64,000 bases of DNA from Paramicrobacterium chengjingii (GCF_011751765.2 NZ_CP061169.1:930001-994000), one strand, 5' to 3'; counted from the stretch's first letter, positions 27,909 to 37,965 are shown. The notes: generated by a model not told the origin, from the sequence alone. A program made the numbers and translations.

Positions 27909-27958
27909 CAGAACGGAATCGGGGAGCCTCACGTTTGAGGCTCCCCGATTCCGTTCTG
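27909..27958. terminator. Long perfect hairpin after the carboxylase alpha gene
   Basis: Two 23-base arms (27909-27931 and 27936-27958) are perfectly complementary around a CGTT loop; the outer end reads CAGAACGG/CCGTTCTG. It begins 11 bp past the carboxylase stop codon. There is no U-tract, but the stem is long enough for termination in either direction, a common actinobacterial form. Confidence 0.8.
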
Positions 27959-27968
27959 GCTCAACCGG

Positions 27969-29738
27969 CTACACGTCAGCGATAGAGAGGAGCCGGTGAC
28001 CCGACGAGACCGTCGTTCCGACGGGCGCGTTGATGTCAGAAACCACGCCGTCACGCGGTGCCGCAATCGGCTGCTCCATCTTCATCGCCTCGAGCACCAG
28101 CAATAGATCGCCCTTGACGACCTTCTGCCCGTCTTCGGCGACGACCTTCACGATCGTCGCCTGCATCGGCGCCGCAACGTCATTGCCGCTCGACGTCGAC
28201 GTGGCGCGTGCGTGGCCCCCGCGCTTCGGGGCCGCGGGAGCGACGCGGTGCGAACCGGCATCCGTCGGGAGAATGCGCGACGGCAGACTCACCTCAAGAC
28301 GCTTGCCCGACACCTCGACGACGACGCTGTGCCGCTCATCAACGGGCTTTGGGTCGCCCAGCTCGCCATCCCACGGTTCGATGTCGTTGTTGAACTCCGT
28401 CTCGATCCAGCGTGTGTACACGCCGAACGTGCCGTCTTCGGCTGTGAAGGCGGGGTCGCTGACGATTTTGCGGTGGAACGGCAGCACCGTCGGCATGCCG
28501 GTCACCTCGAACTCCGCGAGAGCACGGCGTGAGCGCTCCAATGCCTCGGCACGGTTGTTGCCTGTGACGATCAGCTTGCCAAGCAGTGAGTCGAACGCAC
28601 CGCAGATCTCATCGCCCGTTGTGACGCCGGAGTCGAGGCGGATGCCGGGGCCACCAAACGTGCGGAACTCATGGATGGGGCCCGGCTGCGGCAAGAAGTT
28701 TCTACCCGGGTCCTCCCCATTGATGCGGAACTCGAACGAGTGACCGGATGCCGCAGGGTCGGCGTAGTCGATCGTGCCGCCCTCGGCGATGCGAAACTGC
28801 TCGCGCACCAGGTCGATCCCCGTGACTTCTTCAGACACGGGATGCTCCACCTGGAGTCGCGTGTTCACCTCGAGAAACGACACGGTGCCGTCCGTGCCGA
28901 TGAGGAACTCACAGGTTCCCGCGCCCACGTAGCCGACTTCGGCGAGGATAGCCTTCGACGACTCGTACAGCTTCGAGATCTGCGCGTCGGTGAGAAACGG
29001 TGCCGGAGCCTCCTCGACGAGCTTTTGGTGACGGCGTTGCAACGAGCAGTCGCGCGTTGAGATCACAACGACGTTGCCCTCGGCGTCAGCCAGGCACTGG
29101 GTCTCGACGTGACGCGGCTTGTCGAGATACTTCTCGACGAAACACTCCCCGCGGCCGAACGCGGCAACGGCCTCGCGCGTTGCCGACTCGAACTGCTCGG
29201 CGACCTCGTCGCGGGTGCGCGCAACTTTGAGACCGCGACCCCCACCGCCGAACGCCGCCTTGATTGCAACGGGCAGACCGTGTTCGTCGACGAACTCGAG
29301 CACCTCATCTGCATTCTCAACGGGGTTGAGCGTTCCGGGCGCGAGGGGAGCGCCCACCTTCTCGGCGACGTGGCGTGCCGTGACCTTGTCGCCCAACTGC
29401 TCAATCGCCTCGGGAGACGGCCCGATCCAGACGAGCCCGGCGTTCATGACGGCTCGAGCGAAGTCGGCGTTCTCGGCCAGGAAGCCGTAGCCGGGGTGCA
29501 CGGCGTCAGCGCCGGACCGGCGGGCGACCGAGAGAAGCTTGTCAATCACGAGGTACGTGTCGGCGCTCGTTGTGCCGTCGAGGGCGTATGCCTCATCAGC
29601 GAGCTTGACGTGCAGTGCGTCGCGATCTTGGTCGGCGTAGACCGCGACCGAAGAACGCCCCGAGTCACGAGCAGCGCGAATGATGCGGACAGCGATCTCG
29701 CCGCGATTGGCGATCAGGACCTTCGTTATTCGTGGCAC
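27969..29738 (-). CDS. accA: Acyl-CoA carboxylase alpha subunit (biotin carboxylase plus biotin carrier)
   Basis: A 589-residue two-domain protein. Residues 1-445 are a biotin carboxylase ([19 protein letters not shown] at the start, ATP-grasp loop [22 protein letters not shown], and [17 protein letters not shown]). Residues about 515-589 form the biotinyl domain with EAMKMEQP. It uses ATP and bicarbonate to carboxylate biotin, which the beta subunit (35353-36966) then uses on acetyl- or propionyl-CoA. The usual start gives [16 protein letters not shown]. Downstream is a strong hairpin. The biotin ligase for it is encoded at 37088. Confidence 0.95.
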   Translation of the reverse strand: MPRITKVLIANRGEIAVRIIRAARDSGRSSVAVYADQDRDALHVKLADEAYALDGTTSADTYLVIDKLLSVARRSGADAVHPGYGFLAENADFARAVMNAGLVWIGPSPEAIEQLGDKVTARHVAEKVGAPLAPGTLNPVENADEVLEFVDEHGLPVAIKAAFGGGGRGLKVARTRDEVAEQFESATREAVAAFGRGECFVEKYLDKPRHVETQCLADAEGNVVVISTRDCSLQRRHQKLVEEAPAPFLTDAQISKLYESSKAILAEVGYVGAGTCEFLIGTDGTVSFLEVNTRLQVEHPVSEEVTGIDLVREQFRIAEGGTIDYADPAASGHSFEFRINGEDPGRNFLPQPGPIHEFRTFGGPGIRLDSGVTTGDEICGAFDSLLGKLIVTGNNRAEALERSRRALAEFEVTGMPTVLPFHRKIVSDPAFTAEDGTFGVYTRWIETEFNNDIEPWDGELGDPKPVDERHSVVVEVSGKRLEVSLPSRILPTDAGSHRVAPAAPKRGGHARATSTSSGNDVAAPMQATIVKVVAEDGQKVVKGDLLLVLEAMKMEQPIAAPRDGVVSDINAPVGTTVSSGHRLLSIADV

Positions 29739-29865
29739 AGTTCCCTAGCCTAAACCGACATGAGCCTGCAAAATTGGGCGACCTCAACAAAAATGCGGCG
29801 GAAACGGTGGATATGCCACACAAACAGGCGACGAGCGGATGCTGTCGCGTGAACACCCGCGCGTG

Positions 29866-30519
29866 TCAGCCCGCCTGCGCAGGCGGCGTCTGCCACAGCT
29901 GCGTCCACTCGAAGCCGAGCTCGCGCACGAGACGACGCAGCGCCGGGATCGAGAGCCCAACGACCGTCGACGGGTCGCCGCTCACTGAGTCGATGAATGC
30001 CGACCCGAGGCTGTCGATCGTGAAGGCGCCGGCCACGCTCAGAGGCTCGCCGCTCGCGATGTACGCGTCGATCTCACCGTCGGTCATGTCGGCGGCGAAC
30101 GAGACATCGGATGCCGAGACGCTGTGCGCGCCGGCATCCGTCGCCAGGTCGATCAGGCAGTGCCCCGAGAACAGCGTTCCGGTGCGGCCACGCTGCAGCA
30201 GCCAGCGTCGCCGCGCTTCGTCTGGCGTGTGCGGCTTGCCGTAGATCGTGCCATCGAGCACGAACACGGAGTCGCCGCCGAACACGAGGCCGCTCGTCTC
30301 GCCGCGCTGCCGCAGCAGGGTGGCACCGGCCTCCGCCTTCGCTCGCGCAAGAAGCTCAACGGTCTGCTCGGGTGCAAGGGGAGCGCCGGCCTCGCGCTCG
30401 GCGCTCTCGACGGCGGCATCCTCGTCCACATCGGGGGCGAACGCATGTGCGTCGATGCCCGCTTGCTTCAGCAGCATTCGGCGAGCGGGCGACGTCGAGG
30501 CCAGGTGAAAGACGGGCAT
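29866..30519 (-). CDS. maf: Maf-family nucleoside triphosphate pyrophosphatase
   Basis: A 217-residue Maf protein. The start MPVFHLASTSPARRMLL at 30519 has AGAGGA five bases upstream; the much longer open frame above it is a shadow of the methyltransferase gene. Motifs are STSPARR, then GLVFGGDSVFVLDG, YGKPHTPDEARR and GAFTIDSLGSAFIDSVSGDPSTVVGLS. The enzyme hydrolyses modified or excess pyrimidine NTPs and may act in septum control. Its last codons contain a 16-bp palindrome (29871-29886). Divergent from the TrmA-like gene with 51 bp between. Confidence 0.93.
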   Translation of the reverse strand: MPVFHLASTSPARRMLLKQAGIDAHAFAPDVDEDAAVESAEREAGAPLAPEQTVELLARAKAEAGATLLRQRGETSGLVFGGDSVFVLDGTIYGKPHTPDEARRRWLLQRGRTGTLFSGHCLIDLATDAGAHSVSASDVSFAADMTDGEIDAYIASGEPLSVAGAFTIDSLGSAFIDSVSGDPSTVVGLSIPALRRLVRELGFEWTQLWQTPPAQAG

Positions 30520-30570
30520 GAGGTCCTCTCGGGCGGCGCACAGGGCGCGGGGTGTGACATGCTCGAAAGC

Positions 30571-31818
30571 ATGCCAACGTCTGCGCCGGAACAGCCCATC
30601 GAGCTCGACATCACCAACGTAGCGCACGGAGGGATCTTCGTCGCCCGCCATGAGGGTCGCGTTGTCTTCGTGAGCGATGCGATTCCCGGTGAGAAGGTGC
30701 TCGCCCGTATCACGGATGCACGAAAGAAGTCGTTCTGGCGTGCAGAGACCATTGCCGTGCTCGAGCCGTCGGAACATCGACGCGACCACGTGTGGGCTGA
30801 GGCCTCCGTCGACCGCGACCCGATCGAGCGCCCGGGCGGCGCCGAGTTTGGCCACATGTCCCTTGAGCACCAGCGCGCACTCAAGAACCAGGTGCTGAGT
30901 GAGGCGTTTGAGAAGTTTGCCGGAGGGGCCGCCCCTGACTTTGATGTGGAGTCCGTTGCGGGGGATGACGAAGCGGGCGGCCTCGGCTGGCGCACGCGCG
31001 TGCGATTGCACGTTGATGAGAACGGTCGAATGGGCCCGTACGCGGCGCGTTCCCATCGAGTGGTTCCCGTCGCGTCGCTTCCGCTGGCGACGACGCGACT
31101 GTCGGAGCTGATCGAACTCGACGCGCTCGTCGAGGGTGCAGCATCCATTGATCTGATCGACCCCAGCGGTTCGGAGCCTCTGCTGTGCGTAGGCGCCGAC
31201 GATCTCAAGGCCGCGGGCACTGTGACCGAGCGGGTGCGCGACCGAGGGTTCTCTGTTGACGCTGGCGGCTTCTGGCAGGTTCACCGCGGCGCGGCGTCGA
31301 CGCTCACCGAGGCCGTGCAGCGCGCGATTGACGGCGCACTCTTTGAGCCGCGCGCTGACAACCTCGACCTATACGGCGGCGTCGGGCTGCTCGCCGCTGC
31401 GGTGCAGGATCGGTTTGGCGACACCGTGCGCATGACGAGCGTTGAGGCGGATGCCGGTGCAACACGCCACGCTCGACGCAACCTGATTGCGGGAAACATC
31501 GAGGCCGAGACGGCGCGCGTCGACCGCTACCTCACTCACCTGCACTCACGCTTGTCGGCTGTCGAGCGTCGCGCCTTTCGCGACGCCACAGTCGTACTCG
31601 ACCCGCCGCGCGCGGGAGCAGGCACGCAGGTCACCGCCCAACTCGCCCAACTCGCACCGGCCCAGATCGTGTACGTCGCGTGCGATCCCGTTGCGCTCGC
31701 GCGGGACGCCGGTGCCTTTGCGGCATCCGGATATGAGCTCACGAGCCTGCGCGCCTTCGATCTTTTTCCGCATACCCATCACGTGGAGGCCGTCGCGTCG
31801 TTTGTGCGCGCCCGATGA
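30571..31818 (+). CDS. TrmA/RumA-type class I SAM-dependent RNA methyltransferase
   Basis: A 415-residue enzyme. An N-terminal TRAM-like RNA-binding domain (residues 1-60, IELDITNVAHGGIFVARHEG) is followed by the methyltransferase. SAM loop NLDLYGGVGLLAAAV, LDPPRAGAGTQV, nucleophile loop IVYVACDPVALARD and the final HHVEAVA are those of 5-methyluridine-forming enzymes. The four iron-sulfur cysteines of RumA are absent: the matching stretch is GGAEFGHMSLEHQ. The start could instead be the ATG at 30559. Target (tRNA or rRNA uridine) is not decidable. Confidence 0.9.
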   Translation: MPTSAPEQPIELDITNVAHGGIFVARHEGRVVFVSDAIPGEKVLARITDARKKSFWRAETIAVLEPSEHRRDHVWAEASVDRDPIERPGGAEFGHMSLEHQRALKNQVLSEAFEKFAGGAAPDFDVESVAGDDEAGGLGWRTRVRLHVDENGRMGPYAARSHRVVPVASLPLATTRLSELIELDALVEGAASIDLIDPSGSEPLLCVGADDLKAAGTVTERVRDRGFSVDAGGFWQVHRGAASTLTEAVQRAIDGALFEPRADNLDLYGGVGLLAAAVQDRFGDTVRMTSVEADAGATRHARRNLIAGNIEAETARVDRYLTHLHSRLSAVERRAFRDATVVLDPPRAGAGTQVTAQLAQLAPAQIVYVACDPVALARDAGAFAASGYELTSLRAFDLFPHTHHVEAVASFVRAR

Positions 31819-31861
31819 TCGCTGACCGTCGTCCGCGAGACGGCTGTGATTTGCCGATACG

Positions 31862-32542
31862 ATGAGTCCCATGGTGAGTGTGGCGATCATCGATGATCAC
31901 GAGTCTGTGCGGCTTGGCCTTCAGGCAGCGTGCACGGGTGCTGGGCACACCGTCGCTACGAGCGTGTCGAGCGTCGACGACTATCTTGCGGCCGTTCGCG
32001 ACACTCCAGAGGACGAGTCTCCCGTCGACATCGTTGTTCTCGACCTGTCGCTCGGTGACGGCAGTGACGTGACAGCGAACGTCGCGCGCGTGCAGGCGAC
32101 GGGTGCTGCTGTGCTCATTCACAGCATCGCCGATCGCGTTGCGCTGGTGCGGCAGGCGCTTGCCGCGGGCGCAGCAGGCGTCATTCCGAAGTCATCGCCC
32201 ACCGACGTCGTCATCGGGTCGATCGAGCAGGTAGCCTCGGGCGGCGTGCTCAACAACCTCGAGTGGGCGAGTGCGATCGAAGCCGATTCGGAGTTCGCCT
32301 CGGTGCAGCTCGGCAGGCGCGAGCGCGACGTGCTTCACCTCTACGCGTCGGGGCTGCCGATGAAGCAGGTAGCCACAGAACTCGGTGTCGCGCCGTCCAC
32401 AGTGAAACAGCACCTCGACCGCATCCGCAAGAAGTACATCGAGGTGGGGCGCCCAGCGCCGACAAAGGTCGACCTGCTGCGACGCGCCGTCGAAGACGGC
32501 ATTCTCCCCGAGCTCAACCCGGGCGGAACGGATGCCGGCTAG
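31862..32542 (+). CDS. Two-component response regulator, receiver plus LuxR-type HTH
   Basis: A 226-residue regulator. The receiver has acidic residues in IIDDHES (10-14), the phospho-Asp in VVLDLSLGDGS, and Lys in GVIPKSS. A LuxR-type HTH follows (LGRRERDVLHLYASGLPMKQ, then STVKQHLDRIRKKY). No Shine-Dalgarno is visible before the ATG, so a leaderless start is likely. The kinase gene overlaps its end by 11 bases, so this is a co-translated pair, with a third gene behind. Confidence 0.92.
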   Translation: MSPMVSVAIIDDHESVRLGLQAACTGAGHTVATSVSSVDDYLAAVRDTPEDESPVDIVVLDLSLGDGSDVTANVARVQATGAAVLIHSIADRVALVRQALAAGAAGVIPKSSPTDVVIGSIEQVASGGVLNNLEWASAIEADSEFASVQLGRRERDVLHLYASGLPMKQVATELGVAPSTVKQHLDRIRKKYIEVGRPAPTKVDLLRRAVEDGILPELNPGGTDAG

Positions 32543-33818
32543 CGACAGCGATCTGGCGGTGCTCGCGTCGTTTGAAGCCGGGCGCCGCCGCTCGCGGGTC
32601 TTCACCAGCACGCGTGTTGAGAACATGATCTCGCTTGTGCTGGTCATCGCCGTGCTCGTTTTCGGAGCGCAAGCACTCGTATTCGCGATGATGACACCCG
32701 ATCTGCCCGCACCGCGGTCTGTGCAGCGGGCCGTCGGGGAGAGTCTCGACGCCGGCATCATTCTTCTCGTGCAGGTTTTCGTGCCGCTTGCCGCCGTTGT
32801 CGTAACGGGGCTTCTGCGACGTGGATTGCGTATTGCCGCCGGGATCTTCGCCGTGTTCTACATTGGAACCCTTGTCATCTGGCCCGCCTACACCAGCTTC
32901 CAGTTCGGTGGGCAGGCGGGCGAACCATGGATCTGGTACCTGCTCACCGTGGCGACGGCGTGTGCGGCCATTGCCTTTCCCGTCGTCTGGGCCGTTGCAT
33001 ACACGATCGGCGTTCCGATTCTGTTCGGGCTCGTGCGCTCCATTGGTCCGTTCGGCTTCAGAAACATCGACGTCGGCATTCTCGATGCCCTGTACGGGGC
33101 GATCTTCGGAATGGTGATTGTTGTGCTCGTCGCGATGTTTCGCCAGACCGCACGGCGAGTGGATGCTGCGCGAGACGCCGCGCTCGTGCGCTATGACCGA
33201 GCCGTTCGCGCCCACGCCATTGAGGCGGAACGCGTGGAGGTCGACGCCCTGGTGCACGACAACGTGCTCGCGGCGCTTCAGGCCGCGGAACGCGCAGCCG
33301 GTGCTGAAGCGGAACGCGCAGCTGTGCAGATTGCGCGGCACGCGCTGACGGAGCTGCGTGAGGCAGGTTTCGAGCCGGCAGACGACGAATCATCCGTGAC
33401 GCTCAAGGAGATGGCGGGGCGCTTGCGCATCGCTGCCCAAATGATGGAGCACGATTTTCAGGTGGAGAGCAAGGCGTCTGCTGGCGCCGTTGTTCCGCAG
33501 GGGGTCGCCAACGCCATGGGGCTTGCCGCAGTGCAGGCGATGGTCAACAGCGCGGAGCACGCTGGGGGGCCGGTCGGGTCTCCCCGTTCTGTGAGTCGCC
33601 GTGTGGTCGTCTCCAACACGCGCACGATGGCGACCATCGAGGTGATTGACGACGGCATCGGGTTCGATCCCGATGCTGTTCCCACCGACCGTCTTGGTGT
33701 TCGGGTGTCGATCGTCGAGCGAATGGCTGCGGTCGGGGGTGCTTCCCAGGTGCGCTCGGCACCGGGCGACGGCACGATCGTTGTGCTGAGCTGGTCCGCA
33801 GAGGAGGCGTCAGCGTGA
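32532..33818 (+). CDS. Membrane sensor histidine kinase (HisKA_3/HATPase type)
   Basis: A 428-residue kinase. Five or six membrane helices fill residues about 32-200. A cytoplasmic part follows with a candidate phospho-His in VDALVHDNVLAALQ, N-box QAMVNSAEHAGG and G-box VIDDGIGFDPDAVPTDRLG. The sensor is membrane-embedded with hardly any extracellular loop, so it may sense the membrane or another membrane protein. It overlaps both the regulator gene upstream and the third gene downstream. Confidence 0.9.
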   Translation: MPASDSDLAVLASFEAGRRRSRVFTSTRVENMISLVLVIAVLVFGAQALVFAMMTPDLPAPRSVQRAVGESLDAGIILLVQVFVPLAAVVVTGLLRRGLRIAAGIFAVFYIGTLVIWPAYTSFQFGGQAGEPWIWYLLTVATACAAIAFPVVWAVAYTIGVPILFGLVRSIGPFGFRNIDVGILDALYGAIFGMVIVVLVAMFRQTARRVDAARDAALVRYDRAVRAHAIEAERVEVDALVHDNVLAALQAAERAAGAEAERAAVQIARHALTELREAGFEPADDESSVTLKEMAGRLRIAAQMMEHDFQVESKASAGAVVPQGVANAMGLAAVQAMVNSAEHAGGPVGSPRSVSRRVVVSNTRTMATIEVIDDGIGFDPDAVPTDRLGVRVSIVERMAAVGGASQVRSAPGDGTIVVLSWSAEEASA

Positions 33819-34822
33819 ACAGCATTCCGCGGTCGAGTCTCGTCGCCCTTGCCGCCGTGTTCTCCGTGTATCACATCGCCCGAGGCGTGCTGACGATGGG
33901 CATGCCAACGCATCCGGCTCCGGTGATTGTCGCACTGTGCGTGTATGGCGTGATCACTGTGCTTGCGCTCTGGCCGTTTGGCGGCCGTGGCCTGCCCACG
34001 TGGGCCGCGGCGCTCGCGTTCTCATGCACCGTCGTCATCACCTTGCTCGTCACGAGCCAGCTCGACGCGTCGGCAGACAACGGCTACGCCACTTGGCACA
34101 CCAATGCCGAGGGCACGCTTCTGACGATCCTCATGGTGCGAGGGCACAAGCTTATGGCCGCGGCGGGAACGCTGTTTCTGGTCATCTACTCCGTTGCCTG
34201 GTGCGGATTCGTGGGTTCGGCGCAGATCGGTGTGACAGGAGCAGTCGCATGGGTGGTGCTCGCCTACGTGATGACCGGCGCGCTGCAGAAGGCAGAGGCG
34301 GGCGCCACGCAGCTGATGGATGCCGAGCGTGAAGCGGTTCGCTGGGAGGCCGCGCAGCACGCTCACCGTTCAGAGCGACGTGAGCGCCTCGAGACGGCGA
34401 GCCGCATCGCCGGTCCGATGCTGCGCGATGTGGTGCTGGCTACCGGGCGACTGACGGATGCTGAGAGAGACCAGGCGCGCCTTCTCGAAGCGCGGCTGCG
34501 TGATGACATCCGCGGTCGCGCACTCGTGAACGATCGCGTTCGTGATGCGGCGCTCGCCGCCCGTCGCAGGGGCATCGTCGTGCAGCTGCTCGACGAGGGA
34601 ACGATCGACGATCTGGATGCCGCAGAGCAGCACCGTGTGCTCGCGCGCGTCGCTGAGGCGATCGACGCTGCAGACACGGAGCGGCTCATCGTGCGCACAG
34701 CACCCGTGCGATCGGATGCCGCAGTGACGATCGTGGGCGTGAGTACTCCGCCGCCCGAGAGCGGTGACACTGAAGACGACGTCGACGTGTGGCTGGAGAT
34801 TCCGCGGAGGGAGCGCAGCTGA
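33815..34822 (+). CDS. Membrane protein with kinase-like cytoplasmic part, third gene of the two-component operon
   Basis: A 335-residue protein starting with GTG in a GTGA overlap with the kinase stop. Five hydrophobic helices lie within residues 8-150. A long charged helical segment comes next (ERRERLETASRIAGPMLRDV), then a compact C-terminal domain with DEGTIDDLDAAEQHRVLARV. The plan echoes the neighbouring kinase, but no phospho-His box, N-box or G-box is recognisable. I read it as a degenerate sensor or accessory subunit of the same signalling complex. No named family was recognised. Confidence 0.75.
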   Translation: MNSIPRSSLVALAAVFSVYHIARGVLTMGMPTHPAPVIVALCVYGVITVLALWPFGGRGLPTWAAALAFSCTVVITLLVTSQLDASADNGYATWHTNAEGTLLTILMVRGHKLMAAAGTLFLVIYSVAWCGFVGSAQIGVTGAVAWVVLAYVMTGALQKAEAGATQLMDAEREAVRWEAAQHAHRSERRERLETASRIAGPMLRDVVLATGRLTDAERDQARLLEARLRDDIRGRALVNDRVRDAALAARRRGIVVQLLDEGTIDDLDAAEQHRVLARVAEAIDAADTERLIVRTAPVRSDAAVTIVGVSTPPPESGDTEDDVDVWLEIPRRERS

Positions 34823-34844
34823 CAGCATCCACGGGCGTGGAAAA

Positions 34845-34874
34845 GGGGGACCGGCTCCCTAATTCCGGTCCCCC
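34845..34874 (+). terminator. Hairpin terminator after the two-component operon
   Basis: GGGGGACCGG (34845-34854) and CCGGTCCCCC (34865-34874) form a perfect 10-bp stem with a ten-base loop, 22 bp past the stop codon. No T-run follows. Confidence 0.7.
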
Positions 34875-35092
34875 TCAAGCCCCGGATGACAACGACAACC
34901 CGAATATCGTTCTCATCCGCCCCCAAACCAGAAATCCATTCCCTAGGTGGATAACCGGCTCATGGTGAAACTCAAAGAGTGCCACCTAGCAATTCCTATT
35001 CTTGTGGGGATGGGCGACCGACGCTAGTCGGCATTTTGGGGGACAAGGTCCCCCGCTTTCCCAAGCCGTGGCTTGCGAAAGCGCACGGCACA
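34875..35092. other. Intergenic stretch rich in inverted repeats
   Basis: This 218-bp gap between convergent operons has no convincing gene. It holds a GGGGGAC/GTCCCCC hairpin (35038-35054, three-base loop), CAAGCC/GGCTTG (35062-35075), a small CCGAC/GTCGG hairpin near 35018, and CTAGGTGG with its complement CCACCTAG about 35 bp apart (near 34944 and 34984). It may be the accE terminator region or a structured RNA. Confidence 0.5.
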
Positions 35093-35353
35093 TTATGCCG
35101 TAAAGTTGCGCCACCGTCCGGGACCTGGCGTCAGCGTGTGTCGAATGGGCCGCTGTGACCGCGTCCATTCGCTCGGGGCCTGCTCTCCGTTGGCCAGACC
35201 AGACTCGCGCGCCTCAGCGACAGCGGAGGCGATCACCGCACTGACTGCGGCAATCTCTTCTTCCGTCGGGTTTCCTCGCACAAAGCGGAACGCGCCGTGG
35301 GGGTGCGCTTCTTCACCGTCTGTGACGGGTGCAGAGTGTCGTCCTGGGGTCAT
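35093..35353 (-). CDS. accE: Acyl-CoA carboxylase epsilon subunit
   Basis: An 86-residue protein in the accD operon. The ATG shares one base with the accD stop; a GTG one codon earlier is possible. The N-terminal core FRFVRGNPTEEEIAAVSAVIASAVAE is the AccE/PccE signature, and a basic Trp-containing tail follows (SEWTRSQRPIRH, GRWRNFTA). The epsilon subunit bridges and activates the actinobacterial alpha-beta carboxylase complex. Confidence 0.92.
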   Translation of the reverse strand: MTPGRHSAPVTDGEEAHPHGAFRFVRGNPTEEEIAAVSAVIASAVAEARESGLANGEQAPSEWTRSQRPIRHTLTPGPGRWRNFTA

Positions 35354-36966
35354 CACAGTGGAATGTTTCCGTGCTTCTTGGGCGGCACCTGCGCCCTCTT
35401 GCCCTTGAGCGACCGGAAGGCCTTAGCAATCGACACGCGGGTAGCCGCGGGCTCGATCACGCCGTCGAGCTCTCCACGCTCGGCAGCGAGGAACGGACTT
35501 GCGACGTTGTACGTGTATTCGTTCGCGAGGCGGGTGCGCACCGCTGCGACATCCTCACCGTTCTCTTCCGCCTTCTTGATTTCGTTGCGGTAGAGAATAT
35601 TGACGGCGCCCTGCCCGCCCATCACGGCGATCTCTGCCGTCGGCCACGCCAGGTTGACATCGGCGCCAAGCTGCTTGGAGCCCATCACGATGTAGGCGCC
35701 CCCGTACGCCTTGCGCAGAATCACGGTGACGAGCGGCACCGTCGCTTCGGCGTAGGCGTACAGCAGTTTTGCGCCGCGGCGGATGACGCCGGTCCATTCC
35801 TGATCGGTTCCGGGAAGGTAACCGGGAACGTCAACGAGCGTGAGGATCGGAATAGAGAACGCGTCGCAGAAGCGCACGAAACGGGACGCCTTCTCGCCCG
35901 CCTCGATATTGAGGGTTCCCGCCATGGCGTTCGGCTGATTGGCGATGATGCCGACGGACGTTCCCTCGATGCGCGCGAAACCGATCACGATGTTCGGCGC
36001 GAACAGCGGCTGAACCTCGAGAAACTCCTCGTCGTCGACGAGGTGCTCGATCACCGAGATGATGTCGTACGGCTGGTTGGGGGAGTCAGGAATGACTGTG
36101 TTGAGCTTGCGGTCAGCATCCGTCGTTTCCAAATCGAAGTCAGACGAATACGACGGCGGGTCAGACAGGTTGTTGTCGGGCAGAAAACCGATGAGGGTGC
36201 GAGCGTAGTCGAGCGCGTCGTCTTCGTCACTTGCGAGGTAGTGCGCGACACCCGAGCGTGTGTTGTGCGTGAGGGCACCGCCGAGCTCCTCCATTCCGAC
36301 GTCTTCGCCCGTCACCGTCTTGATGACGTCGGGGCCCGTGACGAACATCTGGCTTGTCTTGTCGACCATGATCACGAAGTCGGTGAGCGCCGGCGAATAG
36401 ACGGCACCGCCGGCCGCCGGGCCCATCACGATGGAGATCTGTGGAATCACGCCGGATGCAGCCGTGTTGCGACGGAAGATCTCGCCGTACTTGCCGAGGG
36501 CGACGACGCCCTCTTGAATGCGCGCTCCGCCCGAGTCGAGGATGCCGATGAGTGGAACGCCGCACTTCATGGCGTGGTCCATCACCTTGATGATCTTTTC
36601 GCCCGCGACCTCGCCGAGGGAGCCGCCGAAGATCGTGAAGTCCTGGGCGAAGACAGCAACCTGGCGGCCGCCGATCGTGCCGGTGCCGGTGACCACCGAG
36701 TCACCGTACGGGCGCTTGGCGTCCATGCCGAAGGCGTAGGTGCGGTGGCGCACGAACTCGTCGAGCTCAACGAAGCTTCCGTGGTCGAGCAGTTTCTCGA
36801 TGCGCTCGCGGGCCGTCATCTTGCCCTTGGCGTGCTGCTTGATGATCGCAGAATCGCCCGACGCCGTCACTGCCTCGTGATAGCGGAGCTTGAGATCGGC
36901 GAGCTTTCCGGCCGTCGTGGTGATATCGGGCTCGTTCGAGCTGTCGTCTGGAGTCACGACGTTCAC
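35353..36966 (-). CDS. accD: Acyl-CoA carboxylase beta subunit (carboxyltransferase)
   Basis: A 537-residue carboxyltransferase if started at the GTG at 36966 (a GTG three codons later is possible). The frame continues further upstream only as a shadow of birA. Family landmarks are [18 protein letters not shown] near residue 50, oxyanion loops GGARIQEGV in the N-half and [12 protein letters not shown] in the C-half, and the terminal KKHGNIPL. It moves the carboxyl group from biotin to acetyl- or propionyl-CoA. Coupled to accE downstream and divergent from birA, keeping carboxylase and biotin-loading functions together. Confidence 0.95.
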   Translation of the reverse strand: MNVVTPDDSSNEPDITTTAGKLADLKLRYHEAVTASGDSAIIKQHAKGKMTARERIEKLLDHGSFVELDEFVRHRTYAFGMDAKRPYGDSVVTGTGTIGGRQVAVFAQDFTIFGGSLGEVAGEKIIKVMDHAMKCGVPLIGILDSGGARIQEGVVALGKYGEIFRRNTAASGVIPQISIVMGPAAGGAVYSPALTDFVIMVDKTSQMFVTGPDVIKTVTGEDVGMEELGGALTHNTRSGVAHYLASDEDDALDYARTLIGFLPDNNLSDPPSYSSDFDLETTDADRKLNTVIPDSPNQPYDIISVIEHLVDDEEFLEVQPLFAPNIVIGFARIEGTSVGIIANQPNAMAGTLNIEAGEKASRFVRFCDAFSIPILTLVDVPGYLPGTDQEWTGVIRRGAKLLYAYAEATVPLVTVILRKAYGGAYIVMGSKQLGADVNLAWPTAEIAVMGGQGAVNILYRNEIKKAEENGEDVAAVRTRLANEYTYNVASPFLAAERGELDGVIEPAATRVSIAKAFRSLKGKRAQVPPKKHGNIPL

Positions 36967-37087
36967 TCTATCTTGGCAACCCACAGTGATGCCCTTGGAG
37001 GGTTCTGACAAGCCGTTCTGGAAGTCTTGGTGGTTATCGACACATACGGATGCTGCCCGGCGGCGCCGAGCGCCATATTCTGTACAT

Positions 37088-37897
37088 ATGACCGCCCCCG
37101 ATCTCTCCTCAAGTCTCGACGTCGCACCGCACATCACCTGGCTCACTGAAGCTGGCTCGACAAACGCTGAACTTACTTCACGGGCAGCGGACCCGACGAT
37201 GCCGGACTTCTCCGTGCTGGTCACGGACGCACAGACGTCTGGTCGAGGTCGACGTGATCGCGTGTGGACGACGCCGCCCGGTGCGAGCCTCGCCACGTCT
37301 GTGCTGCTGCGCCCCGCTGTGCCGGCGGACCGGCTCGGTTGGATTCCGCTCATGGCAGGTCTTGCCATGACACGTTCCGTGCAGATGCTGTTGGCCGGGG
37401 CGGGGATGCGTGCGGCGGATGCATCGCTGAAGTGGCCGAACGATGTTCTCGTTCGGGGACTGAAAGTCAGCGGCATCCTGAGTGAACTCATTCCGGGCGA
37501 CGAGCTCGCCGTCGTGATCGGTGCGGGACTCAATACCTCGATGACTCGCGACCAGTTGCCTGTGGACTCCGCGACGTCTCTCGCCATCGAGTGCCGCCGC
37601 ACGTACAGCGTTGACACTGTTCTCTCGCTGTACCTGAAGCAACTGCGCGAATTGTATGAGGCGTTCGTGGCCTCTGGCGGCGATGCGCGTGCGTGCGGTC
37701 TCGTGTCGCAGGTGAGTGCCGCCTGTGAAACACTCGGGCAGGCTGTGAAGGTGCAGCTTCCTGACGGCGACCTCGTGGGGGTGGCGCGCGGCCTCGACGC
37801 TGACGGACGTCTGCTCGTGCAACCGGAGGGAGAATCGGTTCTGCGGAGCATTTCGGCGGGCGATGTAACGCATCTGCGCCCGCTCCCGAACGGCTGA
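37088..37897 (+). CDS. birA: Biotin-[acetyl-CoA carboxylase] ligase
   Basis: A 269-residue ligase starting [14 protein letters not shown]. Catalytic motifs are [34 protein letters not shown] with the adenylate-binding Lys, and GAGLN. A small SH3-like C-domain follows. There is no N-terminal winged helix, so it is a class I ligase that cannot act as a biotin repressor. It biotinylates the carrier domain of AccA. The first nested-palindrome repeat begins 69 bp past its stop. Confidence 0.94.
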   Translation: MTAPDLSSSLDVAPHITWLTEAGSTNAELTSRAADPTMPDFSVLVTDAQTSGRGRRDRVWTTPPGASLATSVLLRPAVPADRLGWIPLMAGLAMTRSVQMLLAGAGMRAADASLKWPNDVLVRGLKVSGILSELIPGDELAVVIGAGLNTSMTRDQLPVDSATSLAIECRRTYSVDTVLSLYLKQLRELYEAFVASGGDARACGLVSQVSAACETLGQAVKVQLPDGDLVGVARGLDADGRLLVQPEGESVLRSISAGDVTHLRPLPNG

Positions 37898-37965
37898 CGC
37901 GATCACGTGGGTGTTGAATGAACAGCGTGCTCGTGCTCGTTCCCGCGGCGTTGAGCCGTCATCCG

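Noticed and set aside
29871..29886. CCGCCTGCGCAGGCGG, a 16-bp palindrome
   Set aside because: It lies within the last codons of maf and could be a terminator stem or chance in GC-rich coding sequence; no U-tract or conserved context supports a call.
35329..37008. A 559-codon open frame on the plus strand
   Set aside because: It is antisense to accD, whose protein is clearly recognisable; this composition (many Asp, Arg, His, Val) is typical of a high-GC shadow frame.
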